Of a DNA stretch of 64,000 nt, positions 47,194 through 57,093 are shown piece after piece. Source of the DNA: Thalassolituus maritimus (lineage in GTDB: Bacteria; Pseudomonadota; Gammaproteobacteria; Pseudomonadales; Oceanobacteraceae). The number at the start of each line of letters is the position of its first letter. Position 1 is the first letter of the stretch. The translations under genes and the position numbers were made by a program. The stretch is from NCBI RefSeq assembly GCF_900156675.1, contig NZ_FTOH01000003.1, positions 124,001 to 188,000 of the forward strand, read 5' to 3'. A model generated the notes under the pieces. That model was not told the origin of the DNA, did no database searches, and saw nothing but the letters and a program-made list of their open reading frames with translations.

Positions 47194-48321
47194 TCAGAAC
47201 TTAGCCTGAACCCATGCCCACATCTTAGTGGTGTCTGCACCGGTATCTCCTGCAGAGTAGAATGCCGCTTTGGCACCTACAGTGAAGGTATCATCCAGCT
47301 TTTTGACTGCCAGCAGATCAAGTTCGCTACCCAGATCAGCGCTTCCTTCAACTGCATCAAACTTGTGGTAAAAACCGACCAGCTTGATACCCGCAGTTTT
47401 GCCAGCAGCTTTTACATAGGTATCGCTCAAGCCAGAATCGGGTGTACCAAGGAACTTATCAGCCCACCCATTGAACTTGTGGTTGGTGCCATACGGGAAC
47501 ATGAAGCCATATTCACCATCATCACTGCCCAGAGTTTCGTTACCCAGTGCCAGTGTAACGCCTGAAACTACCGCACCACCTTCAAGGGCAAAATAGGTAG
47601 CGTCATTGTCGTCAGTGCTCTGAGTCGCTACAGTACCTGAGTAAATGATTTTAATATCATCAGCCATGCTGCTGCCGCTGTACTTGGCACCGTAGGTGTC
47701 CAGTTTTGCTTCCGTATCATCGTTCTCCAAAAGGTAGGCAAAGGCACTTACCTTGCCTGTACCAAGGGTATAGCCAAGGTTGAACAAGATATCAGACTGA
47801 TCCTGCGCGGTTCCATTCAGGAAGTTTCGCTGATCAACAAAACCAAGGAAGACCTTGATATCATCTTTCGTAAATGTCGCGGTTGCTGCATCGTACGTCA
47901 CTTCGTTCGCACGCCAGCCGACATTACCTACGAATCGAGCATCATCAAGAATAATACGCTGACGACCAACAACAGCACCAAAGCCATCTTTGCTATAACT
48001 GACCTGTGCGCGGTTCCACTCTCGTGTCTCTGGGTCCATAACCGTGTCGTAGTCAGTATCTTCTGGTGCATACTCATCGATAATTGGCTGAACAATCTCG
48101 TACTCTACCAGAGCTTTGAAACCCTCGTAGTCCTTGGTTTCGAAACCGATGGCTGCATCCGTAATGAGCGCAGTTGCTGCATCAGCACCGCCTTCAGTGT
48201 CGTTTGACTCATAACGAACTTTTACATCAGCATAGGCATTGCCATATTCAGTTTCATACGCAGATGCACCCAGTGTGGCAGTCCCCAATGCGATCGCCAG
48301 TAACGTTTTCTTAGCTTGCAT
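47194..48321 (-). CDS. Outer-membrane porin linked to nitrate transport (alginate-export/porin-like barrel)
   Basis: 375 residues: signal peptide ending ATLGASA, then an acidic beta-barrel with repeated strand patterns (AYADVKVRYESNDTEG, AAIGFETKDYEGFKALVEYE, GFGAVVGRQRIILDDARFVG with the RQRI-DD-RFVG segment of the alginate-export/porin group) and terminal MWAWVQAKF with Phe. RBS AAAAGGAG. It follows nrtD after 41 bp, so it is the last gene of the nitrate ABC operon and would let nitrate or nitrite through the outer membrane. The strong surplus of Asp/Glu is at odds with an anion-selective pore, so specificity is open. Confidence 0.85.
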   Translation of the reverse strand: MQAKKTLLAIALGTATLGASAYETEYGNAYADVKVRYESNDTEGGADAATALITDAAIGFETKDYEGFKALVEYEIVQPIIDEYAPEDTDYDTVMDPETREWNRAQVSYSKDGFGAVVGRQRIILDDARFVGNVGWRANEVTYDAATATFTKDDIKVFLGFVDQRNFLNGTAQDQSDILFNLGYTLGTGKVSAFAYLLENDDTEAKLDTYGAKYSGSSMADDIKIIYSGTVATQSTDDNDATYFALEGGAVVSGVTLALGNETLGSDDGEYGFMFPYGTNHKFNGWADKFLGTPDSGLSDTYVKAAGKTAGIKLVGFYHKFDAVEGSADLGSELDLLAVKKLDDTFTVGAKAAFYSAGDTGADTTKMWAWVQAKF

Positions 48322-48362
48322 GGCATTCTCCTTTTAATTCGAAGCCTTTTTATCAATAGAGG

Positions 48363-49232
48363 TTAAGCAACTTCACCGGTCTTTTTGTCGACCTTTTCTT
48401 CATTACTATCGTCGGAGTCGGCAGCCTTCTTAGCGGGCGCATCTGTATCCGGCTTTCTCTGTTTTTCATACAGGAAACTCAGAACCTGCTGACGGTACTT
48501 GTTGTATTGCGGGTCGTCGGCAAGTTGAATTCGGTTACGTGGGCGTTCAAGTTCTACGTCCATAATTTCGCCTATGGTCGCGGACGGACCATTGGTCATC
48601 ATCACAATACGATCCGAAAGCAATACTGCCTCGTCGACATCGTGGGTAATCATGATGACGGTGTTGTTCAGGTCTTTCTGAATTTCCATCAGAGAGTCCT
48701 GCAGGTGAGCGCGTGTCAGGGCATCAAGTGCGCCGAACGGCTCGTCCATTAACAGAACCTGCGGCTCCATCGACAGGGCTCGCGCAATACCAACGCGCTG
48801 TTTCATACCACCGGAGATTTCATCCGGGCGTTTGTGCATAGCGTGGCTCATGTGAACCAGCTCGAGGTTGTGCTCAATCCATTCACGCATTTCTGCTTTG
48901 GATTTATGACCTTTAAATACGCGCTTTACCGCCAGTTCGACGTTCTGATAGGCGGTGAGCCAGGGCAGGAGAGAGTGGTTCTGGAAGACAACAGCACGCT
49001 CAGGGCCTGGTTCATTCACTTCTTTTCCGCTCAGGACGACGCCGCCCTGAGTCGCCTGATACAGACCAGCCACGATATTCAGTACCGTAGACTTACCGCA
49101 GCCTGAGTGACCAATCAGCGAAATGAATTCGCCTTTCTTAATTTTCAGGTTCACATTCTGAAGGGCACAGAAAGGACCTTTCGGTGTTGGAAATTCGATA
49201 CCAACATCTGATAGTTCGAGTAATGGGTTCAT
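48363..49232 (-). CDS. nrtD: Nitrate ABC transporter ATP-binding protein
   Basis: 289 residues. Walker A GHSGCGKST, signature ISGGMKQRVGIARALSMEP, Walker B VLLMDEPFGALD and H-loop MITHDVDEAV, all intact. It belongs to the NrtD/SsuB/TauB group; the specificity follows from nrtA and nrtB upstream. The last ~35 residues form a charged low-complexity tail (Lys, Asp, Ala-rich) not needed for ATPase function. There is no NrtC with a fused sensor domain, so feedback through NrtC is absent here. Confidence 0.94.
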   Translation of the reverse strand: MNPLLELSDVGIEFPTPKGPFCALQNVNLKIKKGEFISLIGHSGCGKSTVLNIVAGLYQATQGGVVLSGKEVNEPGPERAVVFQNHSLLPWLTAYQNVELAVKRVFKGHKSKAEMREWIEHNLELVHMSHAMHKRPDEISGGMKQRVGIARALSMEPQVLLMDEPFGALDALTRAHLQDSLMEIQKDLNNTVIMITHDVDEAVLLSDRIVMMTNGPSATIGEIMDVELERPRNRIQLADDPQYNKYRQQVLSFLYEKQRKPDTDAPAKKAADSDDSNEEKVDKKTGEVA

Positions 49233-49259
49233 AATGAAACTCCTCTGTCCTTTGTGTAC

Positions 49260-50264
49260 TTATCGTGTAGCTGCTGACTTATCCCACGACACTTTGCGCT
49301 GAATCATCAGCATGACGCGGTCAAGTAAGAAGCCAATCAAACCAATGGTGATAACGGCGACCATAATCCGGCCTAAGGAGTCAGAAGAGCCGTTCTGGAA
49401 TTCGTCCCAGACGAATTTTCCAAGGCCTGGATTCTGCGCGAGCATTTCCGCCGCGATCAGTACCATCCAGGCAATACCCAGAGAGAGACGTAGACCGGTA
49501 AATACCATAGGGATGGATGAAGGAAGTACGATCTTACGAACGTGTTCCATATAGCTCAGGCGCAAGACCTGTGACACATTCACGAGATCTTTAGGAATAG
49601 ATGCGACACCCACCGCGGTATTAATTACCGTTGGCCAAAGGCAGCACAGCATGACTGTGATCATGGAAGTCACGAATGATTTCGGCACCATCGGATCGTC
49701 TGATACATAGAGAGCAGATACCACCATAGTGACGATAGGGAGCCAGGCTAAAGGTGATACTGGCTTGAAAATCTGGATAACAGGATTGAATGCGCTGTAA
49801 AGGTTGGCACTCAGTCCAATAACGATACCGAATGGGATAGCAATCAGTGAGGCCAGGACAAAACCACTTAATACGGTTACCAGGCTGGTCCCAATCTGAT
49901 CAATGTAGGTTGGTTTACCTGTGTAGTCCCGGGTTTTCGGAACGTAAGTTGGGTCTTGTTTAACGCGGGCAGCGTTACGCTTTTCCTGTCGCTCGTAAAA
50001 CGCTTCGGCTTTTTCACGTTCAGTGAAGTGTTCAGATAGCAGACCTTTGGTCTGGGTAACAACGTCACCTGGTCCGGGGAACTGCCCCAGAGAGGTATTG
50101 ATATTACTGGCGGCGGCTTGCCAGATCATCAGAAAAACCAATAAGCCGGCCAGTGGCAGACCAATAGTTTTAATAATCGTCTGGATATTTCCAGAAACAT
50201 CTTCACCTTTCGCAATACTCACAAAGGGTGAAATCCAGGCAATATTCGACAGCGCAGTAGTCAT
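49260..50264 (-). CDS. nrtB: Nitrate ABC transporter permease
   Basis: 334 residues from the ATG preceded by AAGGAG; an upstream start would cover that site. One N-terminal helix (TIGLPLAGLLVFLMIWQAAA), a ~75-residue periplasmic segment, then the five-helix permease core with the EAA loop (ASIPKDLVNVSQVLRLSYME). It matches the NrtB/NtrB group of the TauC/SsuC family. The 27-bp gap to nrtD and the hairpin after nrtA show a common transcript. Confidence 0.94.
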   Translation of the reverse strand: MTTALSNIAWISPFVSIAKGEDVSGNIQTIIKTIGLPLAGLLVFLMIWQAAASNINTSLGQFPGPGDVVTQTKGLLSEHFTEREKAEAFYERQEKRNAARVKQDPTYVPKTRDYTGKPTYIDQIGTSLVTVLSGFVLASLIAIPFGIVIGLSANLYSAFNPVIQIFKPVSPLAWLPIVTMVVSALYVSDDPMVPKSFVTSMITVMLCCLWPTVINTAVGVASIPKDLVNVSQVLRLSYMEHVRKIVLPSSIPMVFTGLRLSLGIAWMVLIAAEMLAQNPGLGKFVWDEFQNGSSDSLGRIMVAVITIGLIGFLLDRVMLMIQRKVSWDKSAATR

Positions 50265-50313
50265 AAAAACTCCTTCGGTCCGGACCATTGAGTCCGTTGA
50301 CCCTTTTTAATGG

Positions 50314-50337
50314 GTGGGTGAGGAAAGCCTCACCCAC
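50314..50337 (-). repeat. Intercistronic hairpin between nrtA and nrtB
   Basis: A perfect ten-pair stem GTGGGTGAGG / CCTCACCCAC with a four-base loop in the 100-bp gap, without a U-run. In ABC operons such structures protect the upstream message and keep the binding protein more abundant than the permease; that role is inferred here. Confidence 0.65.
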
Positions 50338-50364
50338 TTTGTTGCATCCGATCGGATATTCAGA

Positions 50365-51747
50365 TCAGATTTTCTCGGCGCCTTTCAGGCCGATTTCGAA
50401 CTTCTTGAGGTACTCATTAGGCTTGCTACCGTCGTATACGATATTGTCGATGAAGCCTTTCTGAGCGGGTTTGAAGCCGGTTTCTGTTGCGAAATCCGGA
50501 AAGTCTTTCGCATCAAGCTTGCCTTCTTTGATCAGCTCTTTGGCTGCAGAAGCGTAGATATCTGGGCGATAAACTTTCTTCGCTGTTTCCATGAACCAGT
50601 CATCTGATTTTTCTTCAGAAATCTGACCCCAGCGACGCATTTGAGTGAGGTACCAGATGGCATCCGAGTAGTATGGGTAGGTTGCGTTGTAACGGAAGAA
50701 CACGTTGAAGTCCGGTACTTCGCGCTTATCGCCTTTCTCGTATTCGAAGGTGCCTGTCATTGAGTTAGCAATAACGTCATAGTCAGCGCCTACGTACTGG
50801 GATTTAGACAGAATTTTTACTGCTTCAGGGCGGTTCGCGTTGTTATCAGCATCCAGCCAGGCTGCTGCACGAATCATCGCCTTAACAACTTTCTTATGAG
50901 TGATTGGGTATTTGTCTGCCCACTCTTTGCTTACACCAAACACTTTTTCTGGGTTGTTTTTCCAGATTTCGTAGTCGGTAATAACGGGTACACCAATGCC
51001 TTTAAATACGGCTTGCTGGTTCCATGGTTCACCTACGCAGTAACCGTAAATGGTGCCGGCTTCCATCGTTGCAGGCATTTGCGGTGGTGGAGTTACAGAA
51101 AGCAGCGCATCGGCATCAATCTGACCCGAGGTATCACCCTTATGCGGTGCGTAGTAGCCAGGGTGAATACCGCCCGCAGCCAACCAGTAACGCAGTTCAT
51201 AGTTGTGTGTTGAAACCGGGAATACCATGCCCATGTTGAATGGCTTACCGTCGGCTTTATATTTCTCAACGACTGGTTTAAGTGCATCTGCTTTAATCGG
51301 GTGAACTGGCTTGCCATTTTCGTGCGGGATATGTTCTTTCATCTGGCTCCAGATATCGTTTGATACCGTGATGCCATTACCGTTGAGGTCCATGCTGAAA
51401 GCAGTGATGATGTGTGCCTGTGTACCGAAGCCAATGGTTGCGCCTAGCGGCTGACCTGCCAGCATGTGGGCACCGTCGAGCTGACCATCGATAACTCGGT
51501 CAAGCAGGACTTTCCAGTTGGCCTGTGCTTCGAGGGTGACGTACAGACCTTCTTCTTCGAAGTAGCCCTTTTCATAGGCAACTGCCAGAGGAGCCATGTC
51601 GGTCAGCTTGATAAAGCCAAATTTCAGCTCTTCTTTTTCTGCCCATTCTTCGGCAGATGCCAGAGGCGCTGACATGGTTGCCATACCTGCGGCCAATACC
51701 AGTGCGCTTTTCACAAACGTGCGGCGCAGAGTTTTGATTCCTCGCAT
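50365..51747 (-). CDS. nrtA: Nitrate-binding protein of the ABC transporter (NrtA/CmpA family), Tat signal
   Basis: 460 residues. The N terminus has a twin-arginine signal ([18 protein letters not shown], cleavage after PLASA), so it is exported folded to the periplasm. The NrtA family body follows: [43 protein letters not shown], and [16 protein letters not shown], where the nitrate pocket residues of NrtA lie. It captures nitrate (possibly nitrite) with high affinity for NrtBD. RBS AAGGGGAAGGAA. A sigma-54 promoter, an A1/G4 hexaloop hairpin and a terminator form its leader. Confidence 0.95.
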   Translation of the reverse strand: MRGIKTLRRTFVKSALVLAAGMATMSAPLASAEEWAEKEELKFGFIKLTDMAPLAVAYEKGYFEEEGLYVTLEAQANWKVLLDRVIDGQLDGAHMLAGQPLGATIGFGTQAHIITAFSMDLNGNGITVSNDIWSQMKEHIPHENGKPVHPIKADALKPVVEKYKADGKPFNMGMVFPVSTHNYELRYWLAAGGIHPGYYAPHKGDTSGQIDADALLSVTPPPQMPATMEAGTIYGYCVGEPWNQQAVFKGIGVPVITDYEIWKNNPEKVFGVSKEWADKYPITHKKVVKAMIRAAAWLDADNNANRPEAVKILSKSQYVGADYDVIANSMTGTFEYEKGDKREVPDFNVFFRYNATYPYYSDAIWYLTQMRRWGQISEEKSDDWFMETAKKVYRPDIYASAAKELIKEGKLDAKDFPDFATETGFKPAQKGFIDNIVYDGSKPNEYLKKFEIGLKGAEKI

Positions 51748-51770
51748 TTCCTTCCCCTTTTTAAAGCAAC

Positions 51771-51819
51771 AAAAAAAGGCGCTACGACAGCACTGCTATG
51801 AGCAGGAGTCGAAAGCGCC
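51771..51819 (-). terminator. Leader terminator upstream of nrtA (attenuator)
   Basis: Long hairpin on the minus strand: outer stem GGCGCT / AGCGCC, inner pairs CGAC/GTCG and CTGC/GCAG, then seven T. It ends 24 nt before the nrtA start codon, thus between promoter and gene, like the nasA attenuator. Confidence 0.8.
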
Positions 51820-51850
51820 TTTGCTTTGTAAATCTTGATTTGAAAATTGC

Positions 51851-51870
51851 GAACTTCGCCATTGAAGTTC
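51851..51870 (-). promoter_or_regulatory. ANTAR-type hexaloop hairpin at the 5' end of the nrtA leader
   Basis: Perfect seven-pair stem GAACTTC / GAAGTTC closing the hexaloop AATGGC with A at position 1 and G at position 4, the two bases ANTAR proteins read. It begins within a few bases of the predicted transcript start. A second hexaloop hairpin before the terminator was not found, only a weak AT-rich one near 51832-51843. Confidence 0.65.
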
Positions 51871-51883
51871 TGGAATGCTTAAT

Positions 51884-51899
51884 ACAAACACTGTGCCAA
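51884..51899 (-). promoter_or_regulatory. Sigma-54 promoter of nrtA
   Basis: TTGGCACAGTGTTTGT: -24 GG and -12 GT ten bases apart, the same variant as at nasA. Upstream there are only half-sites of the NtrC palindrome (GGTGC at 52041 and 52072, 31 bp apart), so the enhancer is less certain. Confidence 0.7.
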
Positions 51900-52123
51900 T
51901 TTTTAATTTACACACCCAAATATATTTACGAGCCCACGATTTATGCGGCTTTCCGGGATTTTAAAAATAAAGTACAGCTAATGTTTAAATCGGAATTGAG
52001 AATTGTTATTGAAATGTCGCTTCTACCTCCGGCTTGTTTTGGTGCGGAGCGCTGATGTTTGGTGATACTCTGGTGCAGCTCGTATCGTAATCACTATAAC
52101 CATTTGTGAAATAAGGAATTTTT

Positions 52124-52660
52124 ATGCTCAACCGCAAGCGCACCGGCCTGATCATTGTGGATGTTCAGGGTAAGTTAGCCCGATTGATGCACGATTCCGA
52201 GGCAATGCACGCCTCTCTGAGAACACTGATTTCCGGCATAAAGGCGATTGATCTGCCGATTATCTGGCTTGAGCAGAACCCGGAAAAGCTGGGCGAGACA
52301 TCACCTGAGTTAACGGAGCTTCTTTCTGGAGAACCCATCTCTAAGTACACCTTCAGTGCGTGTGGTGAACCGCGTTTCGTCGACGCTATTGAAGCGAGTG
52401 ATGTACATACCTGGCTGGTCGCGGGCATCGAATCGCATATCTGTGTGTATCAGACCGTACGGGATCTGATTGAGCTTGGGCGCAAGGTTGAGGTCGTGAC
52501 TGACTGCGTTTCATCGCGGACACCGGCAAACCGTCAGCTAGGAATTGATCGCATGCTGGATGCCGGAGCTCGCCCAACCAGCGTCGAAATGTGCCTGTTC
52601 GAGCTGGTGGGCAGTTGCAAGGTACCGGAGTTTAAAGCCGTATTGGATCAGATTAAGTAA
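52124..52660 (+). CDS. Isochorismatase-like hydrolase (YcaC/nicotinamidase superfamily)
   Basis: 178 residues. The catalytic triad of the superfamily is visible: Asp13 in [10 protein letters not shown], Lys in [12 protein letters not shown], and the nucleophile Cys in [17 protein letters not shown], preceded by the cis-peptide-like GIES. It has the size of the YcaC/hydrolase group. Substrate unknown; amides such as nicotinamide or N-carbamoyl compounds are handled by relatives. RBS AAGGAA. It is divergent from nrtA, sharing a 376-bp promoter region, but no nitrogen-related function can be claimed. Confidence 0.9.
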   Translation: MLNRKRTGLIIVDVQGKLARLMHDSEAMHASLRTLISGIKAIDLPIIWLEQNPEKLGETSPELTELLSGEPISKYTFSACGEPRFVDAIEASDVHTWLVAGIESHICVYQTVRDLIELGRKVEVVTDCVSSRTPANRQLGIDRMLDAGARPTSVEMCLFELVGSCKVPEFKAVLDQIK

Positions 52661-52838
52661 TCTCTACCGTAATATGGGCGAGGCCAGACACCTCGCTCAG
52701 CCAGCGCTTCACAGTTTATTACATGTCAGGTGTGAGAAAGCACCAACCATAGAAGCCATAAAGCCGGTGTGCACATTGGCTCTGGGCTCTGATTTTGAGA
52801 CAATAGCTGACCATACTCCTCGGTCTTTGCGGTTATCC

Positions 52839-55052
52839 ATGAATCAGCCTTCCAGCCAGACGAACAAGCACTTGTTCTCCAACTATCCATACTGGGCAGA
52901 GTGCTTTGGCACCGCGCCGTTTCTGCCTATGTCCAGGGAAGAGATGGATCAGCTTGGCTGGGATTCATGTGACGTTATCCTGGTAACCGGGGACGCGTAC
53001 GTTGATCACCCCAGTTTTGGTATGGCGGTCATGGGGCGGATGCTGGAATCTCAGGGGTTTCGTGTCGGCATCATTGCTCAGCCTGACTGGAACAACCCCG
53101 AAGACTTTACCAGGTTAGGTAAGCCGAATTTCTATTTCGGCATCACCGCGGGCAACATGGACTCCATGATTAACCGCTACACGGCCGACCTGAAAGTCCG
53201 CTCAGATGATGCCTACACACCGCATGGCGAGCCGGGTAAGCGACCAGATCGCGCGGTGATCGTCTATTCGCAGAAATGCCGGGAAGCGTACAAAGATGTC
53301 CCTATCGTGATTGGTGGCATTGAGGCATCCCTTCGCCGAATCGCTCAGTACGACTACTGGACTGATCAGGTACGTCGCTCGGTGTTGATTGATTCTGGTG
53401 CAGACATCCTTTTATACGGCAACGCAGAACGCGCGATTGTCGACCTGACGCATGCGTTAGCTCAGGGGCGGGAAGTCAAAGATCTGACCGATCTCCGGGG
53501 TACGACCATCGTCCGTGAAGCAACTCCGGAAGGCTGGGCAGAAGTCGACTCCACACGAATCGACTGGCCAGGGCGTATCGACGAGATACCGAATCCCTAT
53601 GAGATGAAAGATACAGAGACCATGTCCTGTAGTACCAACGGAGACGGGGAAGAACAGGAAGGCAGCGCAGAAGACAATGATGTGATGCCGGTTAAGATTG
53701 TGCCTATGCCACTGCATCGAAAGGCGGATCTTGATCCTGAGACAACGGTCATTCGTCTACCGTCCTTCGAGAAAGTCCGTAACGACAGCGCGCTGTATGC
53801 GCATGCATCACGGGTGCTTCATCAGGAGTCGAACCCCTATAACGCGCGACCACTGGTGCAGAAACATGGCACACGCGAAATCTGGGTCAATCCGCCACCG
53901 ATCCCCCTCGAAACCGACGAGATGGACAGCGTGTTCGGCTTCCAGTACCAGCGTGTTCCTCACCCTTCGTATGGTGATGCCAAAATTCCTGCGTACGAAA
54001 TGATCCGCTTTTCAGTCAATATCATGCGTGGTTGCTTTGGTGGTTGTACCTTCTGCTCAATTACCGAGCACGAGGGGCGGATTATTCAGAGCCGTTCTCA
54101 GGAATCTGTGATTAATGAGATTGAAGAAATCCGCGATAAAGTTCCGGGCTTTACCGGTACTATTTCGGATCTCGGCGGCCCGACCGCAAATATGTATCAC
54201 CTGAACTGTAAGAGCCCAGAAATTCTGAAAAACTGTCGCCGCCTGAGCTGTGTTTTCCCGGGTATCTGCAAAAACCTGAAAACCGACCACAGTGCAACGA
54301 CTCAGCTTTACCGTGCCGCCCGTGCACTGCCGGGAATCAAGCGTATTGCGATTGCCTCTGGCCTTCGTTACGACCTCGCAGTCAAAGATCCCGAGTACGT
54401 TCGTGAACTGGTGACGCACCACGTTGGTGGCTATCTGAAGATCGCGCCTGAGCACACAGAGATGAACGTGCTTAACAAAATGATGAAGCCGGGCATGGGA
54501 ACATACGATGCCTTTAAGCGCATGTTCGATAAATTCTCGAAAGAGGCGGGTAAAGAGCAGTACCTGATTCCTTACTTTATTGCGGCGCATCCGGGTACTG
54601 AAACCAAAGACATGATGAATCTGGCGCTGTGGCTGAAACGCAACAAGTTCCGGGTCGATCAGGTACAGACTTTCTATCCGTCACCAATGGCACTGGCAAC
54701 CGCCATGTATCATTCCGAGCGTGATCCGTTGCACCGGATGAGCTACAAATCGAAGAAGATGCATATACCTCGCAAGCTTGAGGAGCGTCGTCTGCAAAAG
54801 GCTTTCCTTCGTTATCACGATTCAAGAGGCTGGCCTGCCTTGCGTGAGGAGCTGAAACGCATCGGGCGTACCGATCTTATTGGTAGTGGCCCGAATGCAT
54901 TGATTCCCGCAGAGGATGAAGTACCTTCCAAGCGTCATCAACGCCCGGGTTTCAAACCAAAGGCGGCTGCCGCGAAACGGAAAGGTGGAGCGCCGGCGAG
55001 TTCAGCTAAACCCGGTACTGCAAAGAAGGCTGGCCCACGTAAGCGCCGCTGA
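52839..55052 (+). CDS. YgiQ family radical SAM protein
   Basis: 737 residues from the ATG that gives the family N terminus ([20 protein letters not shown]); the open frame continues upstream without family sequence. After a ~370-residue N-terminal domain comes the radical-SAM site [19 protein letters not shown] (C-x3-C-x2-C), then [11 protein letters not shown] and [17 protein letters not shown]. The C-terminal ~60 residues are Lys/Ala/Pro-rich and likely disordered. The length is close to E. coli YgiQ. The reaction is unknown. The ribosome-binding site is weak. Confidence 0.93.
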   Translation: MNQPSSQTNKHLFSNYPYWAECFGTAPFLPMSREEMDQLGWDSCDVILVTGDAYVDHPSFGMAVMGRMLESQGFRVGIIAQPDWNNPEDFTRLGKPNFYFGITAGNMDSMINRYTADLKVRSDDAYTPHGEPGKRPDRAVIVYSQKCREAYKDVPIVIGGIEASLRRIAQYDYWTDQVRRSVLIDSGADILLYGNAERAIVDLTHALAQGREVKDLTDLRGTTIVREATPEGWAEVDSTRIDWPGRIDEIPNPYEMKDTETMSCSTNGDGEEQEGSAEDNDVMPVKIVPMPLHRKADLDPETTVIRLPSFEKVRNDSALYAHASRVLHQESNPYNARPLVQKHGTREIWVNPPPIPLETDEMDSVFGFQYQRVPHPSYGDAKIPAYEMIRFSVNIMRGCFGGCTFCSITEHEGRIIQSRSQESVINEIEEIRDKVPGFTGTISDLGGPTANMYHLNCKSPEILKNCRRLSCVFPGICKNLKTDHSATTQLYRAARALPGIKRIAIASGLRYDLAVKDPEYVRELVTHHVGGYLKIAPEHTEMNVLNKMMKPGMGTYDAFKRMFDKFSKEAGKEQYLIPYFIAAHPGTETKDMMNLALWLKRNKFRVDQVQTFYPSPMALATAMYHSERDPLHRMSYKSKKMHIPRKLEERRLQKAFLRYHDSRGWPALREELKRIGRTDLIGSGPNALIPAEDEVPSKRHQRPGFKPKAAAAKRKGGAPASSAKPGTAKKAGPRKRR

Positions 55053-55093
55053 ACTCTGGTGGCTTGCTGACGTCCAACCTGGATATGGACAAT

Positions 55094-57025
55094 ATGACAC
55101 AGCAGTTTACTTCTTACGACGATATGGTCGCGCAGGTTATTGAGACCTGCGGGCCGGACATTCGTCTGGCTACTATTCTGGGGCTAGGCAAACCCAACCG
55201 TTTAATCAACGCGCTGTACGATACGGTGAAAGATCGCAGTGATTTATCACTGACTATTTTCACCGCACTTTCTCTTAACCCTCCTGAGCCTGCCTCCGAT
55301 CTTGAATCCCGATTTCTGACTCCCTTTGTCGAAAGGTTGTATGGCAAGGATTTCCCGCGGCTGAAGTACGCTGACGATATGAAGGCCGGTAAGTTGCCTG
55401 GGAACATTCACGTTGAGGAGTTTTACACTCAGCCCGGCAGCTATGTGAAATCCGCGCAAGGGCAACAGAATTACAACAGCCTTAATTACACAGAAGTGGC
55501 GGATGCTTTATCGACCAAAGGGATAAACGTTGTTTTTCAGCGAGTATCAGCTAACGACAGTGGAGAATATTCGCTCTCGTCGAATACAGATTTGACACAG
55601 GACGTGCTTGATAGAATACAGCAGGCAGGGCAACCCCGACCTTTCTGTGTCGGTGAAGTTGATCACAACCTTCCGTGGGTCGGTGGCAAGGCCGTCATGC
55701 CTTCTCAGTTTTTCGACGCTATCGTCAATGTTACAAGTACCAATGACCAGTTGTTTGCTTTGCCTCGTCAGCCGGTCAGTGACAGTGATTTTGCCATAGG
55801 CTTTTATGCGTCATTACTGGTAAAAGACGGAGGTACCCTACAGGTGGGGATTGGGGCATTAGCCGATGCCCTTTGCTACGCACTGGTCCTCCGACATACG
55901 GACAATGCACTTTATCGTAAGATTATTAACGCGCTGAACCCGGATGTTCTGGCGTCTGATCTGGTGCGGGAGTACGGGGGATACGAGCCTTTCGAAACCG
56001 GAGTATACGGTTGTAGCGAAATGGTGAACGAAGGGTTCAGGGTGCTCGTCGAGCAAGGCATTATGAAGCGGCGCGTGGTTGATGACCTGGCTCTGATGCG
56101 CAAACTTAATGCTGGGCAACTGTCCGCAGCGGAGCAGGAAACTGTTGAGTCTGAAGGTAAATACCTTCGTGGTGGATTTTATCTTGGCTCGCCGGAGTTT
56201 TATCAATGGATTGAAGAACAGGGCGCGCAACCGAATACATTAGAGATGGATCGCATTGGCCGCATTAACTCTGTCACCGGGCCGGACTATGAGCTTGAGG
56301 TTGAACAGAGGCGTCATGCGCGATTTATGAATATTTGTATGATGGCAACGCCGCTCGGTGGAGCTGCTTCTGAGACATTGCCTGATGGTCGCGTCGTCTC
56401 AGGCGTTGGCGGACAATATAACTTCGTATCCATGGCAGCGGATTTACCCGAAGCGCGTTCAGTGCTGATGTTACATGCTGCTCGCGGCGATAAGCAGGAA
56501 AGTAATGTCCGCTGGAACTTATCCAACCTGACGATACCTCGCCATCTTCGCGATATTTATGTGACCGAATACGGCATTGCCGATCTGCGTTTTGCGTCCG
56601 ACGAAGAATGTATTCAGCGAATGCTCAGCGTATCGGCGTCGGGCTCAGTCACGAGTCTGAAAGAGCAGGCTGTTGCCGCCGGTAAATTGAAGGCTTCTTT
56701 TGATATCAGTACGATTAAACAGAAAAATTCACCGGAAATTCTGGGAAAAAGACTCGCAGAGTTTCGTCGCAATGGTAGCCTGATCGACTACCCACTTGGC
56801 AGTGACTTTACCCCGGTCGAGCAGAAACTGGTCACAGCCTTGCAGATATTGAGGCGAAGCACGTCGACCACAGCCGGTAAGTTACAGCTGATATATCGAG
56901 CCCTGACAACTCAGCTCCCGGATTACGAAGAAGAAGTATCGCGAATGTCGCTCAGTGAGGCTACGTCGCTCAAGGAAAAACTAACCGCCAGGTTGTTACG
57001 TTATGCATTATTCTCAATCGAGTAA
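55094..57025 (+). CDS. Acetyl-CoA hydrolase/transferase family protein
   Basis: 643 residues from ATG 55094; an ATG three codons upstream is also possible. The family I CoA-transferase fold is seen in GTLQVGIGALADALCYAL (oxyanion/glycine loop), FETGVYGCSEMVNEGFRVL, SVTGPDYELEVEQRRH and VSGVGGQYNFVSMAADLPEA, with RHLRDIYVTEYGIADLR near the end. Relatives hydrolyse acetyl-CoA or transfer CoA between acetate, succinate, propionate or butyrate. The protein is longer than the usual ~500-residue enzymes because of an N-terminal domain and a C-terminal extension. Substrates cannot be told. Confidence 0.88.
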   Translation: MTQQFTSYDDMVAQVIETCGPDIRLATILGLGKPNRLINALYDTVKDRSDLSLTIFTALSLNPPEPASDLESRFLTPFVERLYGKDFPRLKYADDMKAGKLPGNIHVEEFYTQPGSYVKSAQGQQNYNSLNYTEVADALSTKGINVVFQRVSANDSGEYSLSSNTDLTQDVLDRIQQAGQPRPFCVGEVDHNLPWVGGKAVMPSQFFDAIVNVTSTNDQLFALPRQPVSDSDFAIGFYASLLVKDGGTLQVGIGALADALCYALVLRHTDNALYRKIINALNPDVLASDLVREYGGYEPFETGVYGCSEMVNEGFRVLVEQGIMKRRVVDDLALMRKLNAGQLSAAEQETVESEGKYLRGGFYLGSPEFYQWIEEQGAQPNTLEMDRIGRINSVTGPDYELEVEQRRHARFMNICMMATPLGGAASETLPDGRVVSGVGGQYNFVSMAADLPEARSVLMLHAARGDKQESNVRWNLSNLTIPRHLRDIYVTEYGIADLRFASDEECIQRMLSVSASGSVTSLKEQAVAAGKLKASFDISTIKQKNSPEILGKRLAEFRRNGSLIDYPLGSDFTPVEQKLVTALQILRRSTSTTAGKLQLIYRALTTQLPDYEEEVSRMSLSEATSLKEKLTARLLRYALFSIE

Positions 57026-57093
57026 CAACAATATAAATGTCATCTGTGCAATGCATCATTGCATGAAGATAGGGCAGCCTCAGGAGACGGCGA

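Noticed and set aside
50314-50337. The nrtA-nrtB hairpin as a terminator
   Set aside because: No U-run follows on the minus strand, and nrtB and nrtD have no other visible promoter; it is better seen as an mRNA stabiliser.
52545-52838. An N-terminal extension of YgiQ overlapping the isochorismatase gene
   Set aside because: The extra ~98 residues overlap a conserved gene in another frame and do not resemble the YgiQ family, which begins at the ATG at 52839.
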